Origin: Bromus sterilis
Taxonomy: Eukaryota > Streptophyta > Magnoliopsida > Poales > Poaceae
DNA length: 64,000 nucleotides
Direction: 5' to 3'
NCBI GenBank assembly: GCA_950022295.1
Contig: OX465595.1
Coordinates: forward strand, 279,321,770-279,385,769
Shown: positions 10,871-22,645 of the stretch, piece after piece
Layout: every line of letters begins with the position of its first letter
Numbering within the stretch: the stretch's first letter is position 1
Made by a program: the position numbers and the translations under genes
Notes under the pieces: generated by a model
What the model saw: only the letters and a program-made list of their open reading frames with translations
The model's database searches: none
Told to the model about the DNA's origin: nothing

Positions 10871-12874
10871 TCACATGAATAAGATTGTGATGGTGATGTT
10901 CATGGTTGCATTGTGTGGACAATTCTAATTAAAAGGAGTATATTGCAATTGAATTGCAAATTCAAACTCCATTTGATTTATCGATGAATTTCAAATGCAT
11001 TTGAATGCATGGAAGTTCATTTGAAAAGGTTGAGCATGAAGTGATGTGGTATAGTTGAGGTAAAGCCTCTGATGTGTGGATGAATCCATCTAATAGAAGT
11101 GTGTTGCAAAATCATTTGCAAATTCACTCCAAAATTGAATTCAAATTAAAGCCATATGGATGTTTGCCACTGTTCACCCAATTTAAATTGGTCAAACATA
11201 CAAACAAAGGCCATATTCAGAATCCTTGTATTTTTCTGATAATTTTAGACATATTATTTGTCCAATTTGGAGTTAAAATGAATTAGTTATTGAATTTCAA
11301 AGTTTAAAGCATTTCTAGAATTTTCTGAATTAATTTAAACGATTTAACTGGTTTACTGAGTCAGCATGAGGTCATGCTGACGTGGGGGGGGTCTGACTGG
11401 TGGGGTCAGGCTGTCAGTGGCTAGGGGGTTAATCCCGTGGTTAAAAATAAACTGCGCTTAATTAGAGGGCCCTGGGCCCACCTGTCATGGACACAGGGGG
11501 GGTTAGGATGGGGATTAAGCCTAATCAGCCGGTGGCTAGCTGCCGGCGTCCTGTGCGCGGCGGCGCTGCTCGGATCCGCTGCTCCCGTGCATCATTCGAT
11601 GCGCTGAGACCACGGGAGCGTAGCCCGTGCTCTCACGCGTCATCTGGTGCACGCGGGCGGCCTCGGGGGTGACCAGAGCGACGATGGCGACCTCACCGGC
11701 GGCAACAGGAGCCCGGCGAACATGCATTCGTCGTCACAGGGCACCAAAAGGGCCAAGATCTAGTGCATTAGACGCATAGGAACAAGTCGGAGACGACGGA
11801 CAGGCTTGGAGGCTCGCTTGCTTTACGAGTGCCCGCCGACGAGCAACGTGGCGGCTCTGTTTTCCGGCGACATGGCAGAGGTGTCTAGGGGATGAACGGG
11901 GCGCCGTGGGTTTAGGGGAAAGGATCAAGAGCTCACCACAAGCACGATGATGCAGCCAATGGGCTCGGGGAGACCTCAACGGCGGCGAATCGACGTCGAC
12001 GATCTTCGGCTGCCGGCGGCGAGTGCAGGAGGCTTGCGTCGTCTCGGGGCCGAATTGGCTCGCCAGCTTCTGCAGGGTGACGAAGTCGTCGATGAGGAGC
12101 ACGGGGGACACGCTGGTTCGAGCTCTAGGGTGCGGTGGCCGCGTCTTCCATGGCGGTGTGCTCCGGCGATCTCTTTGTCCATGGCGAAATCGAGCGAGGG
12201 AGGGAGAAAAGATGGCACTAGAGAGGGGGAAAGGGGTCACGGCTGCGAGGCGATCCTCCAGGACACGAAGTAAGGGCACGGGGCGGCCTGGAAGTCCCTG
12301 GACGTCGAGGTGGCGTCGACCACGCCCTCGGCTCGACAGCGAGCTGCTTGAGGAAGACGACAGGGGAGGTAGGTGGGCCTGGGCCGGCTGGGGAACAAGT
12401 TGGGATGAATCCCAGGTAGGCCCCTTTTCTATTTTCTGTTTCCTTTTATTTTCTGTAATTTGTTTTGGCTAGCTAAAAAAAATTAGCAAGCCATTTTATT
12501 AAATGCTCATAATTTTTATATGGCTTCACAAAATAATATACTAGCCACTTATAAATTTTGAACATTTTTAAAATTCAAATAATTTGAACTTTAAATCAAA
12601 TAGGGGTTTTTAATTAATTCCAAGGCACTGTTTGAATATTTTAGAAATCCATGAGCTTGGGGTGGGTCCCACATCACTTGATATGTGATCACACTCATTT
12701 ATAAGACTTTTCAAAAATCTAACATGAATTTTTGGAGAAGATTTTTATCTGGCCTTTTGAATTAATTCATTTGGGGGGGGGGTTCCTTCTCCCATTTTGA
12801 TTTCTTTTGAAATTTTTATCATGATGCAAAGGCCTAAGCTTACCCTAGCACATACCTAACTTGGGGTTGTGACA

Positions 12875-12888
12875 ACTTGCCCCCACTC
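12875..12888 (-). promoter_or_regulatory. Polypurine tract of element M
   Basis: The minus strand reads GAGTGGGGGCAAGT directly before the LTR start. It is equivalent to GAGTGGGGGCGAGT at 49739-49752 and 58676-58689 in the two plus-strand elements, and primes plus-strand synthesis. Confidence 0.85.
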
Positions 12889-15677
12889 AAAAGAATCTCG
12901 TCCCGAGATTCAGAAGTCTGCGGGAGGAAGGTGGGGTATTCGGCACGGAGACGGTCTTCTCTTTCCCACGTAGCTTCTCTCTCAGAGTGGTGTGACCATT
13001 GCACTTTCAGAAACTTAATCTTCTAACGACGAGTGACACGCTCTGCGGAATCAAGAATACGAACGGGGTATTCTTGATAAAAAAGGTCATCTTGGAGATC
13101 AAGCGTTTCATGGTGGACTTCGCGGATGGGGTCCTTGAAGCAACGCCTGAGTTGGGACACATGGAATACATCATGTACTCGGGAGAGGTATGGGGGTAGT
13201 TCAAGTTGGTAGGCAACTTCTCCACGTTTATCAAGAATGCGGAAAGATCCGATGTAACGTGGGGCCAATTTTCCTTTGATACCGAAACGTTGGGTTCCCT
13301 TCAGAGAAGTAACCCGAAGGTAAGCCTTCTCATCCAGATTGTAGCTCTCTTGCCTATGATGACGATCATAGTAGCTTTTCTGACGAGACTGGGCTGCTTT
13401 CAATTGATCACGAACAATGTGAACTTGCTCTTCTGCTTCCTTGATCATATCCGGTCCAAAGAATTGTCTTTCACCGGTCTCTGACCAGTTTAAAGGTGTT
13501 CGACATCGTCGTCCATAAAGGAGTTCAAAAGGAGCCATGTTCAGACTAGATTGAAAACTATTGTTATAAGCAAATTCGGCGAATGGAAGAAACTTCTCCC
13601 CATTCTTTCCGAATGAGATCACACAAGCTCTGAGCATGTCTTCAAGAATTTGGTTAACCCTTTCGACTTGACCGCTAGACTGAGGACGGAAAGCTGTACT
13701 AAAGGAGAGATGAGTTCCCATAGCATTCTGAAAGCTTCCCCAGAATCTAGAGGTGAAAAGGCTACCACGATCAGAATTGATTTCCAAAGGAACACCGTGA
13801 AGGGACACAATTCTGGAGACGTACAAGTCCGCTAACTGGCTAGCAGTTATAGACTCGCGAACTGGAAGGAAGTGAGCAACTTTGGAAAGCCTATCTATGA
13901 CAACGAAGATGGCATCGTTTCCTTTCTTGGTTTTTGGAAAGCCGGTGATGAAGTCCATACCGACTTTGTCCCATTTCCACTCTGGAATAGGCAAAGGTTG
14001 AAGTGTACCAGCATGTCTTTGATGTTCTGCCTTAATGCAACGACAAACATCACATTCGGCAACAAATTGAACAATGTCTCTCTTCATCCTGGTCCACCAA
14101 AATCTCTGGCGTAGATCTCGGTACATTTTTCTGCCACCGGGATGAATCGAGAGGGGTGTGTCACGGGCTTCTTCGAGGATGAGTTGCCTTAGATCTCTAT
14201 TCTTAGGTACTACCAAACGATTTCCAAAGAATAATGTTCCTTTACTATCTGGGGAGAAACATTTAGTAACTCCGCTAGCAATGTTCTCCTTGATCCGGCG
14301 AACACCTCGTGCATGCCTTTGGGCAACTATGATTTGATCCTCAAGAGTTGGTTTCGCCACCAAGGTAGAAAGATAGCCATGAGGAACAATCTCAAGATTG
14401 AGCTTGCGAAATTCCTCATGAAGAAGTGGTTGATACTGTTGTAACATGAGGTTGTTCCAATACGACTTACGACTTAGTGCATCAGCCATGACATTGGCTT
14501 TGCCTGGTGTGTAAGAAATTCCTACGTCGTAATCTTTTATCAACTCAATCCAGCGTCTTTGCCTGAGGTTAAGATCTGGCTGGGTGAAAATGTATTTGAG
14601 GATTTGGTGGTCGGAATAGATCTCACAACGATTACCAAGGAGGTAATGTCGTCAAGTTGTTAGGGCATGAACTACGGCAGCGAGTTCAAGGTCATGGGTA
14701 GGATAGTTCTCTTCATGTGGCCGCAACTGGCGTGAAGCATAAGCTACCACATGTCTATCTTGCATAAGTATGCATCCTAACCCTTGCCATGAGGCGTCAC
14801 AAAAGATCTCGAAATCCTTTTTGGTGTCCGGAGGTGCAAGTACGGGTGCAGAAGTCAGTCTTCTTTTTAGCTCTTGAAAGCTTCCCTCGCACTTGGGAGT
14901 CCATAGGAATTTCTTATCTTTCTTTAGGAGTTCAGTTAGAGGCTTTGCAACTTTAGAAAAGTTCTCGACGAAGCGGCGGCAATAGCTGGCTAGGCCAAGA
15001 AAACTCCTAACTTGCTTAACTGATTCAGGTGGAGTCCAGTCAAGGACGGCCTGAACTCTCTCGGGATTCACAGCAATGCCTTTTGCAGAAATCACGTGGC
15101 CTAAGTAGGTCACTTCTGGTAGCCAAAATTCACACTTGGAGAATTTAGCATACAGGCGATGCTCTCTAAGTTTCATCAATACCAGCCTTAGGTGTTCGGC
15201 ATGTTCTTCTTCGTTCTTCGAGTAGATGAGAATGTCATCGAGATAAACTACAACTAATTTATCGAAGTACTCCATGAAGATCGAATTCATCATGCGTGAG
15301 AAAGTGGCGGGGGCATTGGTTAAACCAAAGGACATGACGGTGTACTCGTAAAGACCATAACGAGTAGTAAAAGCCGTTTTGGGAATGTCCTCGTTTCGGA
15401 TTTTGATTTGATGATAAACTAATCTCAAATCCATCTTGGAGAAGACAGAGGATCCTGCAAGTTGATCATAAAGATCATTGATCCTGGGCAATGAGTACTT
15501 GTTCTTTATCGTCGCTAAATTTAGCGGGCGATAGTCTACGCACATCCTTTCTGTTCCATCTTTCTTTGTTACGAACAGAACGGGGCAACCCCATGGCGAT
15601 GAGCTAGGGCGGATGAAGCATTTTTCCAACAAAGCTTCCAGTTGGGTTTTAAGCTCAGCTAACTCACGTGGGGCCAT
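12889..15677 (-). pseudogene. pol of element M: RT, RNase H, integrase, chromodomain-like tail
   Basis: This is the best preserved pol in the window. One frame runs from 15677 (MAPRELAEL) to 13023, broken by a single TGA at about 14652-14654 where the related copies have Trp. A TAG at 13023-13025 (Gln in the relatives) cuts off the tail. RT has the catalytic YLDD at 15234-15245. The conserved Gly of LGYHQ is Val here. RNase H follows, then integrase with the HHCC zinc-binding region (CDVCRCIK), the DFITGFPK Asp, the NSDRG Asp and the GQVERVNQ Glu. Beyond the second stop the frame still encodes a chromodomain-like segment. Protease and gag are missing upstream. It is probably inactive but only lightly damaged. 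Confidence 0.9.
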
Positions 15678-16405
15678 TTTGTATGGGCGTCAAGAAATTG
15701 GTGCGGTTCCTGGCACAAGATCCACTATGAACTCTACACATCTTTCGGGTGGCTAGGTTTAAGGATTTTGGTTACTGGATGGTTTTCCTGAGGATGACCA
15801 TGGCTTACTAGGGCTACAACAGATATGTCAGAGTAGCAAAGTACCCCAACACGATGGTTAGTGTGGTTCTTCTGGCTAGAAAAAATCTAAAGTGGGAGAA
15901 AGAGCTGCAAATGAAACACTATAGGTTTCTAGAAGAAAACCTACATCAAACTCTATGGAACTGTCGGGCATGCCACCTAGAAGTCCTTCAAAAAGGACAA
16001 CCGAAAAGGAGGGAAGGATTTCGCAAATGCATCAGATTATGAAGAAACCTGGAATGACTCGGACAGCATAACGGCTGTAATTGCAAGAAAACAATTTTCT
16101 TTCAATGTAGATACAGCACTTACATAATACGATGTAAGAAATCAGCATTTCAACAATGCTAGGAAACCGGACACAACTTTCCTACGGCTACAAGGAAGCA
16201 AACAACGAGATGTTCTAATCAGACAGAGGTGAGCCTAGTCCTATCTTCCCATAGAGCAAGATGAGGGTGACTCAGAACTCAGAACGAAGGGGGTAAGGAG
16301 AAAAAAGAAGCCTTACGTTGTTCCCTTATATACCCAGAGTAACTATATAACTATAGAAGGCTAGACTCGACTTCGGCCAAGGCTGCTAGTCCTACAGTCA
16401 GTCCT
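15678..16405 (-). other. Deleted gag/protease region and leader of element M
   Basis: About 3 kb of gag and protease found in elements O and I is reduced to about 0.7 kb. From 15678 to 15753 the end of the protease-RT linker is still readable. 15754-16020 is rearranged and includes an inverted 20-bp match to the linker (15958-15977). From about 16020 to 16405 the 5' leader matches the leader of element O (40207-40600). Confidence 0.7.
16324..16334 (-). promoter_or_regulatory. TATA-like motif in leader downstream of PBS
   Basis: The minus strand reads GGGTATATAAG. Equivalent motifs are at 40293-40304 in O and 44907-44917 in I, each about 75-90 bp inside the PBS. It may be an internal promoter, but no transcript evidence is visible. 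Confidence 0.35.
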
Positions 16406-16417
16406 GCTCTGATACCA
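16406..16417 (-). promoter_or_regulatory. Primer-binding site, tRNA-iMet type, element M
   Basis: The minus strand reads TGGTATCAGAGC, the usual PBS of plant chromoviruses, 4 nt inside the LTR end. Confidence 0.9.
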
Positions 16418-17757
16418 AGTCTGTCGGGACCCGGGGTTAGTGTATGCAAGCCTCATTACAACACAATCATATGGAGAGCCGAGAACCGTACCCACTTGTC
16501 TAAGCAGACAAGGCCAAGCACAGAACGTTCTCGGAAAGCATCGAACGTGAGGGGCATCCCATTCAGGCCGGATGATCCACTGAGATGGGTCCTCATCGTC
16601 CGCACACAAGTCTAACTGATATGGGTGGTGAACTCCCATACTCATAGACAAGTCGCCTCAACCATACTATCGATTGTATTATAACCCTTACATAGACTTA
16701 CTCCAGCCCGATCACTTAGTCGGGGTCTAGGGCGGGCTCGATCATACCACAAAGTGTGCACGAGACAGAGCCTCGAACAATCGCATCGTGATGCCCCAAG
16801 CTGCGCACATCTAAGGGCCACTTGGTTTATGAAAGACCGCCAGCCAGATCACAACTAAGGTCTCGAAAACCCATACTAAGACATGCATGTTATAAACATA
16901 CACGCAGCACACATGTCTAGTATGAACAGCATGTATCATTGCAATTCTCTACAAAGTATATACTTTATTGATAACTCTTACAGAGTGCACACAGAGATCA
17001 CCAGTCTGTGATCCAACATTACAACAAGCATGCGGAAGCAAAGTAGGTCTGAGTACAGACAAGTTTAACAAATGGCTTAGAGAAGCCTTATCTATAAACA
17101 AGCCCTCCACGAGGGAACCAGTCTGCTGACTGGGACTACACTAGCTTGGTCTTGGTCTGAGTCTTCATTCTTCGAGCTTCGGGTAGAAGCCACCATCAGA
17201 TAGGTGGGTTCATCTAAAACATAGAATAAGGAAACATGAGTACAAAGTCGTACTCAGCAAGACTTACGTAGGAGCTATACTACTCATGCATATGTATCAA
17301 GGTAAAGGGAGGTGGGGTTCAATTGCAGAAGTGCCAGCTTTGACTTGGCTAGTCCTGAACTACGAGTACCAGACTTGAGGTAAGAAGCGTACACGAGTCC
17401 ACTACATCTCTTCAACCAATTACACCACTATGGTGCCTTCCTCGACTTCCCCACGACAAAGCACGCCATATCACTCACACTTATCTTGGTGTGTTTTAGA
17501 AGTATCCAGTTCAAGTTGTCTAATAATCAAGCTAAGCTTTCCAAGCAGTCCATAACCGCGGACGCGGCTATTCGAATAGTTTTGTTAACCCTGCAGGGGT
17601 GTACCGCTACACACACGTGTCATCATTTACCGCCTTTTGCGTGTCACCGTTCAAGAGATGACAACGAGGATGCCACCACAACTGTTACCTCATAGCCGAT
17701 CTAGTCCAAAAAAGCCGCCTACCTGGGTGGGCTACCACTATCGTGAACCCGGCCGGT

Positions 17758-17988
17758 TTACCGAAGTGGACCCAGATGATGTGTGCATGGTGCGTAAGCC
17801 GGTCTCGGCTGAGCCGTTCTCTCACTTAGCAACCAGGCCACAAACCTACCAGAACTCCGAACTACTGCGACATCTGGACATCGAAAGGGATGAGTTAATA
17901 CGTTGAGAGGGGTCAGTGAGCCCAATGTGTGGTTGTACTCTTCATCTTGGATCACCACACAAGAACTCGGACTTAAGGCAGTGTTCAA
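17758..17988 (-). CDS. LTR-borne sense ORF, shortened copy (76 codons)
   Basis: This is the second copy of the ORF at 10156-10431. The first 15 codons are lost because an upstream codon in this copy has become a stop, and the next ATG is used. The C-terminal part is intact. Function is unknown. Confidence 0.25.
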   Translation of the reverse strand: MNTALSPSSCVVIQDEEYNHTLGSLTPLNVLTHPFRCPDVAVVRSSGRFVAWLLSERTAQPRPAYAPCTHHLGPLR

Positions 17989-18280
17989 CGAGACAACCCA
18001 CTATGTACTCCTACACAGCCTCTCATCGTTCACCTTGTATTAGGGTAGATTCACCAACACCTTTCCACCATCATCATCATGATCACTACCATCCCGACTC
18101 ACATAACAGTAACATCATTGTATCACTCTAAGCATGCAATAAGCAGTAACAATTGCAGGGGCCACATGATATCAATCAACTCCTACATTTGCTAGGATTG
18201 TGGTTTGCCTACTACTGTGACAAATGATAGGTCATGCAAAGGAATGGGTTCATCTATGCGGTATAAACGTAGCATGGTAA

Positions 18281-18472
18281 TCATCCTATACAATGCATAA
18301 GCGAGACATGAGAGGGAAGTGGGATTTTATCGACATGATCAATGGGGGTTTGCTTGCCTTGCTGACGAGGTTCAGTCTCGGGGTCTTCAACGAAGGGGGT
18401 GATCTCGGGTTCCGGCTCCACTTCTATCAGCAACATGACAATCATAGGATCAACATAAAGTACAATGCACAA
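18281..18472 (-). CDS. LTR-borne acidic ORF, 5' LTR copy
   Basis: This copy of 10679-10870 in the other LTR has the same PEP/ED-rich text. See that entry for the interpretation. Confidence 0.25.
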   Translation of the reverse strand: MCIVLYVDPMIVMLLIEVEPEPEITPFVEDPETEPRQQGKQTPIDHVDKIPLPSHVSLMHCIG

Positions 18473-20472
18473 TCACATGAATAAGATTGTGATGGTGATG
18501 TTCATGGTTGCATTGTGGACAATTCTAATTAAAAGTAGTATATTGCAATTGAATTGAAAATTCAAACTCCATTTGATTTATCAATGAATTTCAAATGCAT
18601 TTGAATGCATGGAAGTTCATTTGAAAAGGTTGAGCATGAAGTGATGTGGTACAGTTGAGGTAAAGCCTCTGATGTGTGGATGAATCCATCTAATAGAAGT
18701 GTGTTGCAAAATCATTTGCAAATTCACTCCAAAATTGAATTCAAATTAAAGCCATATGGATTTTTTCCACTGTTCACCCAATTTAAATTGCTCAAACATA
18801 CAAACAAAGTCCATATACAGAATCCTTGTATTTTTTTGATAATTTTAGACATACTATTTGTCCAAGTTGGAGTTAAAATGAATTAGTTATTGAATTTCAA
18901 AGTATAAAGCATTTTCTGGAATTTTCTGAATTAATTTTAACGATTTAACTGGTTTACTGCGTCAGCATGAGGTCATGATGACGTGGGGGGGTCTGACTGT
19001 TGGGGTCAGGCTGTCAGTGGCTAGGGGGTTAATCCCGTGGTTAAAAAAATAAACTGCGCTTAATTAGAGGGCCCTGGGCCCACCTGTCATGGACACGGGG
19101 GGGGTTAGGATGGGGATTAAGCCTAATCGGCCGGCGGCTAGACGCCGGCGTCTTGTGCGCGGCGGCGCTGCTCGGATCTGCTGCTCCCGTGCATCATTCG
19201 ATGCGCTGAGACCACGGGAGCGTAGTCCGTGCTCTCGCGCGTCATCTGGTGCACGCGGGCGGCCTCGGGGGTGACCAGGGCGACGATGGCGACTTCACCG
19301 GCGACAACAGGAGCCCGGCGAACATGCAATCGTCGTCACAGGGCACCAAAAGGGCCAAGCTCTAGTGCATTAGACGCGTAGGAACAAGTCGGAGACGACA
19401 GGCAGCCTTGGAGGCTCGCTTGCTTTACGGGTGCCCGCCGACGAGCAGCGTGTCGGCTCTGTTTTCCGGCGACATGGCAGAGGTGGCTAGGGGATGAACG
19501 GGGCGCTGTGGGTTTAGGGGAAAGGATCAAGAGCTCACCACGAGCACGATGATGCAGCCAGTGGGCTCGGGGAGACCTCAACGGCGGAGAATCGACGTCG
19601 ATGATCTTCGGCTGCCGGCGGCGAGTTGAGGAGGCTTGTGTCGTCTCGGGGCCGAATTGGCTCGCCAGCTTCTTCAGGGTGACGAAGTCGTCGATGAGGA
19701 GCATGGGGGACACGCTGGTTCCAGCTCTAGGGCGCGGTGGCCGCGTCTGCCATGGCGGTGTGCTCCGGCGATCTCTCTGTCCATGGCGAAATCGAGCGAG
19801 GGAGGGAGAAAAGATGGCGCTGGAGAGGGGGAAAGGGGTCATGGCTGCGAGGCGATTCTCCAGGACACGAAGAAAGGGCACGGGGCGGCCTGGAAGTCCC
19901 TGGACGTCGAGGTGGCGTCGACCACGCCCTCGGCTCGAAAGCGAGCTGCTTGAGGAAGACGACAGGGGAGGTAGGTGGGCCTGGGCCGGCTCGGGAACAA
20001 GTTGGGCTGAATCCCAGGTAGGCCCCTTTTCTATTTTCTGTTTCCTTTTCTTTTCTGTAATTTGTTTTGGCTAGCTAAAAAAATTAGCAAACCATTTTAT
20101 TAAATGCTCATAATTTTTATATGGCTTCACAAAATAATATACTAGCCACTTATAAATTTTGTACATTTTTAAAATTCAAATAGTTTGAACTTTAAATCAA
20201 ATAGGGGTTTTTAATTAATTCCAAGGCACTGTTTGAATATTTGAAAAATCCATGAGCTTGGGGTGGGTCCCACATCACTTGATATGTGATCACACTCATT
20301 TATAAGACTTTTCAAAAATCTAACATGAATTTTTGGAGAAGATTTTTATCTGGTCTTTTGAATTGATTCATCTGGGGGGGTTCCTTCTCCCATTTTGATT
20401 TCTTTTGAAATTTTTATCATGATGCAAAGGCCTAAGCTTACCCTAGCACATACCTAACTTGGGGTTGTGACA

Positions 20473-20566
20473 ACTCGCCCCCACTCAAAAGATTCTCGTC
20501 CCGAGATTCAGAAGTCTGCGGGAGGAAGGTGGGGTATTCGGCACGGAGACGGTCTTCTCTTTCCCA
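20473..20566 (-). repeat. 94-nt copy of pol tail + PPT outside the 5' LTR of M
   Basis: This matches 12875-12968 (end of pol plus PPT) with two mismatches, yet it lies upstream of the 5' LTR. Its outer end reads TGGGAAAGAGAAGACC on the minus strand, a purine-rich run starting with TG. The Athila-like LTR resumes immediately after it with the 11-bp duplication. Confidence 0.9.
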
Positions 20567-20577
20567 AGGTGGACTAC
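20567..20577. repeat. 11-bp flanking duplication, right copy
   Basis: AGGTGGACTAC here is identical to 8809-8819 and immediately follows the abnormal end of element M. Confidence 0.8.
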
Positions 20578-21135
20578 TCACGGTTCATCCGGGAAACATC
20601 CATGGTGGTGGAGAAGCTCCCGGAGATGATTCCTCCCTCCGGCAATGTGCCGGGAAGAGGTCTTCTGGTGCTCCCGGTCTTGGAAGCGCAGCGGCGGCGG
20701 AACAGAGGAGAGATCGTGAATAAGGGTTCCCGTCTCGGGGTTTTTGCGTCACGGAGAATAAATACGCGAAGGGGCGCAGCCAGGGGGGCCACCAGGGGTC
20801 CAGGCGGCCCCCTGGCGCGGCCCCACCCTGGGGCGCGCCGGGAGGGCGCCTGGGGCCCTGGTGGGTCCCCTCGGGGGCCCCCCTCGGTGATTTCGGAAGC
20901 TTCCTGATCGCTGATTTTTTATTGGATTTTTCCCGATTTTTTGGAGCACTTTTAATATGGGGGAAACCTGAAATAGAAAAACAGTAGAAAACAGGAACTG
21001 ACACTGGGGTGCACTGAGTTAATAGGTTAGTCCAAATATGATCAAAAGTGTATGGAAGTTCATCAATATCATAGCAATATCACACAAAAGAGGCATGGAG
21101 CAAGCAGAAATTATAGATACGTTTTGGACGTATCA
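20567..21135 (-). mobile_element. 5' LTR of Athila-like element, outer part
   Basis: This continues the LTR interrupted at 8819. On the minus strand it begins TGATACGTCCAAAACG at 21135. It includes a GC-rich leader (about 20760-20900) and a weak TATA-like TATTTAT around 20756-20765. The sequence to the right belongs to a different, plus-strand Athila-like element. Confidence 0.8.
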
Positions 21136-21507
21136 CCAAGCAAGCATCTTCCTTTGTGTTAGCATTTGCACTTCATGACTAATAACATGTTCTTTCAAAA
21201 TCATCAAAAAAATTCATTATAAAGAGAAAGAGCAAAAGTAAAAGTTATTAGTTGTCCTTTGACCAACAATATGTTTGCCATAATTTGATGAGTTTTCTCA
21301 GCCCTACTTTTGATTATAATTGTTATTTCTTTCTCATAAGGACCTTATGAGTGGGGGTTGCTGTGGAGGATGCTTGAGTTTGGTGAAGAAATCATGATGC
21401 TTCTTGTCCGTATTCTATTTATCAACACTTCACTCTCTAAACTTGTGGGCAGGTTTACCGAGCTCAGTATTTCCTTGGGGACATGTGAGGTCTAAGCTTG
21501 GGATAGT
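21136..21507 (+). mobile_element. 3' internal end of a plus-strand Athila-like element
   Basis: This non-coding tail ends in CTAAGCTTGGGATAGT, the PPT-type motif found directly before TGATACGTCC LTRs. The rest of the element would lie left of the insertion of the minus-strand Athila-like element and outside this window. No ORF is present. Confidence 0.65.
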
Positions 21508-22645
21508 TGATACGTCCAAAATGCATCACTATTTTATATAGTAATTCTTTCCTATTCATTGATATATTTCATGTTATGATGTTGTTCTTATGTTGTTTTG
21601 GCTTGTTTTACACTGCTTGCAACTTTTCGATGCCGAAGCAGTAGACGCAAGATTCAGCTGTGAAAACTGGACGCTGAGTTGCTGAAACGGAAGACGTCCA
21701 AATTACCTGAAAATCGATGAAGGTCATTTTCGAGAAGGATGACGAGGACACGCAAAAGAGGATCCGGAGGGGGGCCACAGGGTGCCCAGGCTGCCACCTG
21801 GCGCAGCCCCCACCCTGTCCGCGCCGGGAGGGCGCCTGGACCCCCGGGGCCACTCCTGGATCCCCCCTCTGGCCTATATATCACTTGTTACCAAAAAACC
21901 CTAAAATAGGAGGAGTTTCGCGAGTTCCGCCGCCCCTCCGTGGCGGAAACCAACAGAGGAGAAAAGACATCTCCGGCGGGCAGATTCCGTCGGGGAGAAC
22001 ACCTCCTAGAAGGGGAGATCATCGCCATCATCATAACCATCGTCACGGGCATCATCGAGACCATCATCAACATCATCCCCAACACCAGCACCATCTCCGT
22101 CTTCCTCTCAACTCACCTCACAAGCTTAACTTGTGTTGTAATCCGTACTATCTATCATGTCTACTCTATCGGTGTTGATTGCTACCGTGTGATGAATGCT
22201 ATTGAGTTTTGTTGGAGAAATATCATTGTGTCCAGATTGTTTATCATCTATTTATCCCCTCTGATCATGATCTCTTTTATGTCTTGTGAGTAGTTACTTT
22301 AGTTCTTGAGGACATGGGAGAAGTATAGTTGTTAGTAGTCATATGATGTTGAAGTAATATGTGTTGTTTGATATTTAAGTTGTATTTTCCTAGTGGTGTT
22401 GTGTGAGTCGAACACTCAACATTTCGCCTTATTAAGGACCTAGGGGAATGCATTGTGTACAAAGAATGCTTACGGTAGGTTGCCGGAGTGACAGAAACCT
22501 GAACCCCAGTTTGCACACTTTTGCACAAGGGAACAATGGATCATCGATCGTATTACTATAGTTAGGCTTTTGCCTTAATTACTACCTTGTATTTGCAGAT
22601 GCTTATAGTACTGATACAGAATATGACGAAAGCACGTGACTATTT
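21508..22645 (+). mobile_element. 3' LTR of plus-strand Athila-like element (probably interrupted)
   Basis: It starts TGATACGTCCAAAATGC just after the PPT. It has a GC-rich block (about 21760-21870), a TATA box (21874-21882), and a leader with ATC-rich repeats (about 22013-22110). No clear CA end precedes 22646, where a new LTR-like start TGTAACACCC appears, so the LTR is probably interrupted there. Confidence 0.75.
21874..21882 (+). promoter_or_regulatory. TATA box of plus-strand Athila-like LTR
   Basis: CTATATATC lies between the GC-rich block and a leader starting near the ACCCTAAAATAGG stretch, the normal layout of these LTR promoters. Confidence 0.6.

Larger units (their letters stand above)
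8820..12874 (-). repeat. 3' LTR of element M (4055 bp)
   Basis: On the plus strand it runs from TGTCGGGACCCGGGG to GGGGTTGTGACA; the minus strand thus starts TGTCACAACCCC. It matches 16422-20472 over its full length. It contains a GC-rich block (about 11520-12420), a polyadenylation signal read as TTTATT at 9362-9367, and two sense ORFs (10156-10431, 10679-10870). Confidence 0.9.
16422..20472 (-). repeat. 5' LTR of element M (4051 bp)
   Basis: It starts TGTCGGGACCC and ends GTTGTGACA on the plus strand and is collinear with 8820-12874. It holds the second copies of the LTR ORFs (17758-17988 and 18281-18472). Unlike a normal outer LTR it is not bounded by the target site at 20473. Confidence 0.9.
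8820..20566 (-). mobile_element. Chromovirus element M (Ty3/gypsy, Tekay-like), minus strand
   Basis: From 5' to 3' on the minus strand: a 94-nt extra end (20566-20473), 5' LTR (20472-16422), PBS (16417-16406), leader, gag deleted, RT-RNaseH-integrase (15677-13023 and a short tail), PPT (12888-12875), 3' LTR (12874-8820). It inserted into the 5' LTR of the Athila-like element. Comparing about 240 bp at the U5 end of the two LTRs by eye, I count 5 differences (about 2%). The tRNA-iMet PBS and the chromodomain-like C terminus place it among chromoviruses. The closest lineage (Tekay) is an inference. Confidence 0.9.

Noticed and set aside
11734..12472. Long ORFs on both strands in the LTR of M (and 19336-20074)
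   Set aside because: GC-rich LTR leader; no domain, and both strands are open at once.
21136..21507. Possible host gene between two LTRs
   Set aside because: No ORF; it ends in a PPT directly before a TGATACGTCC LTR, so it is retrotransposon internal sequence.
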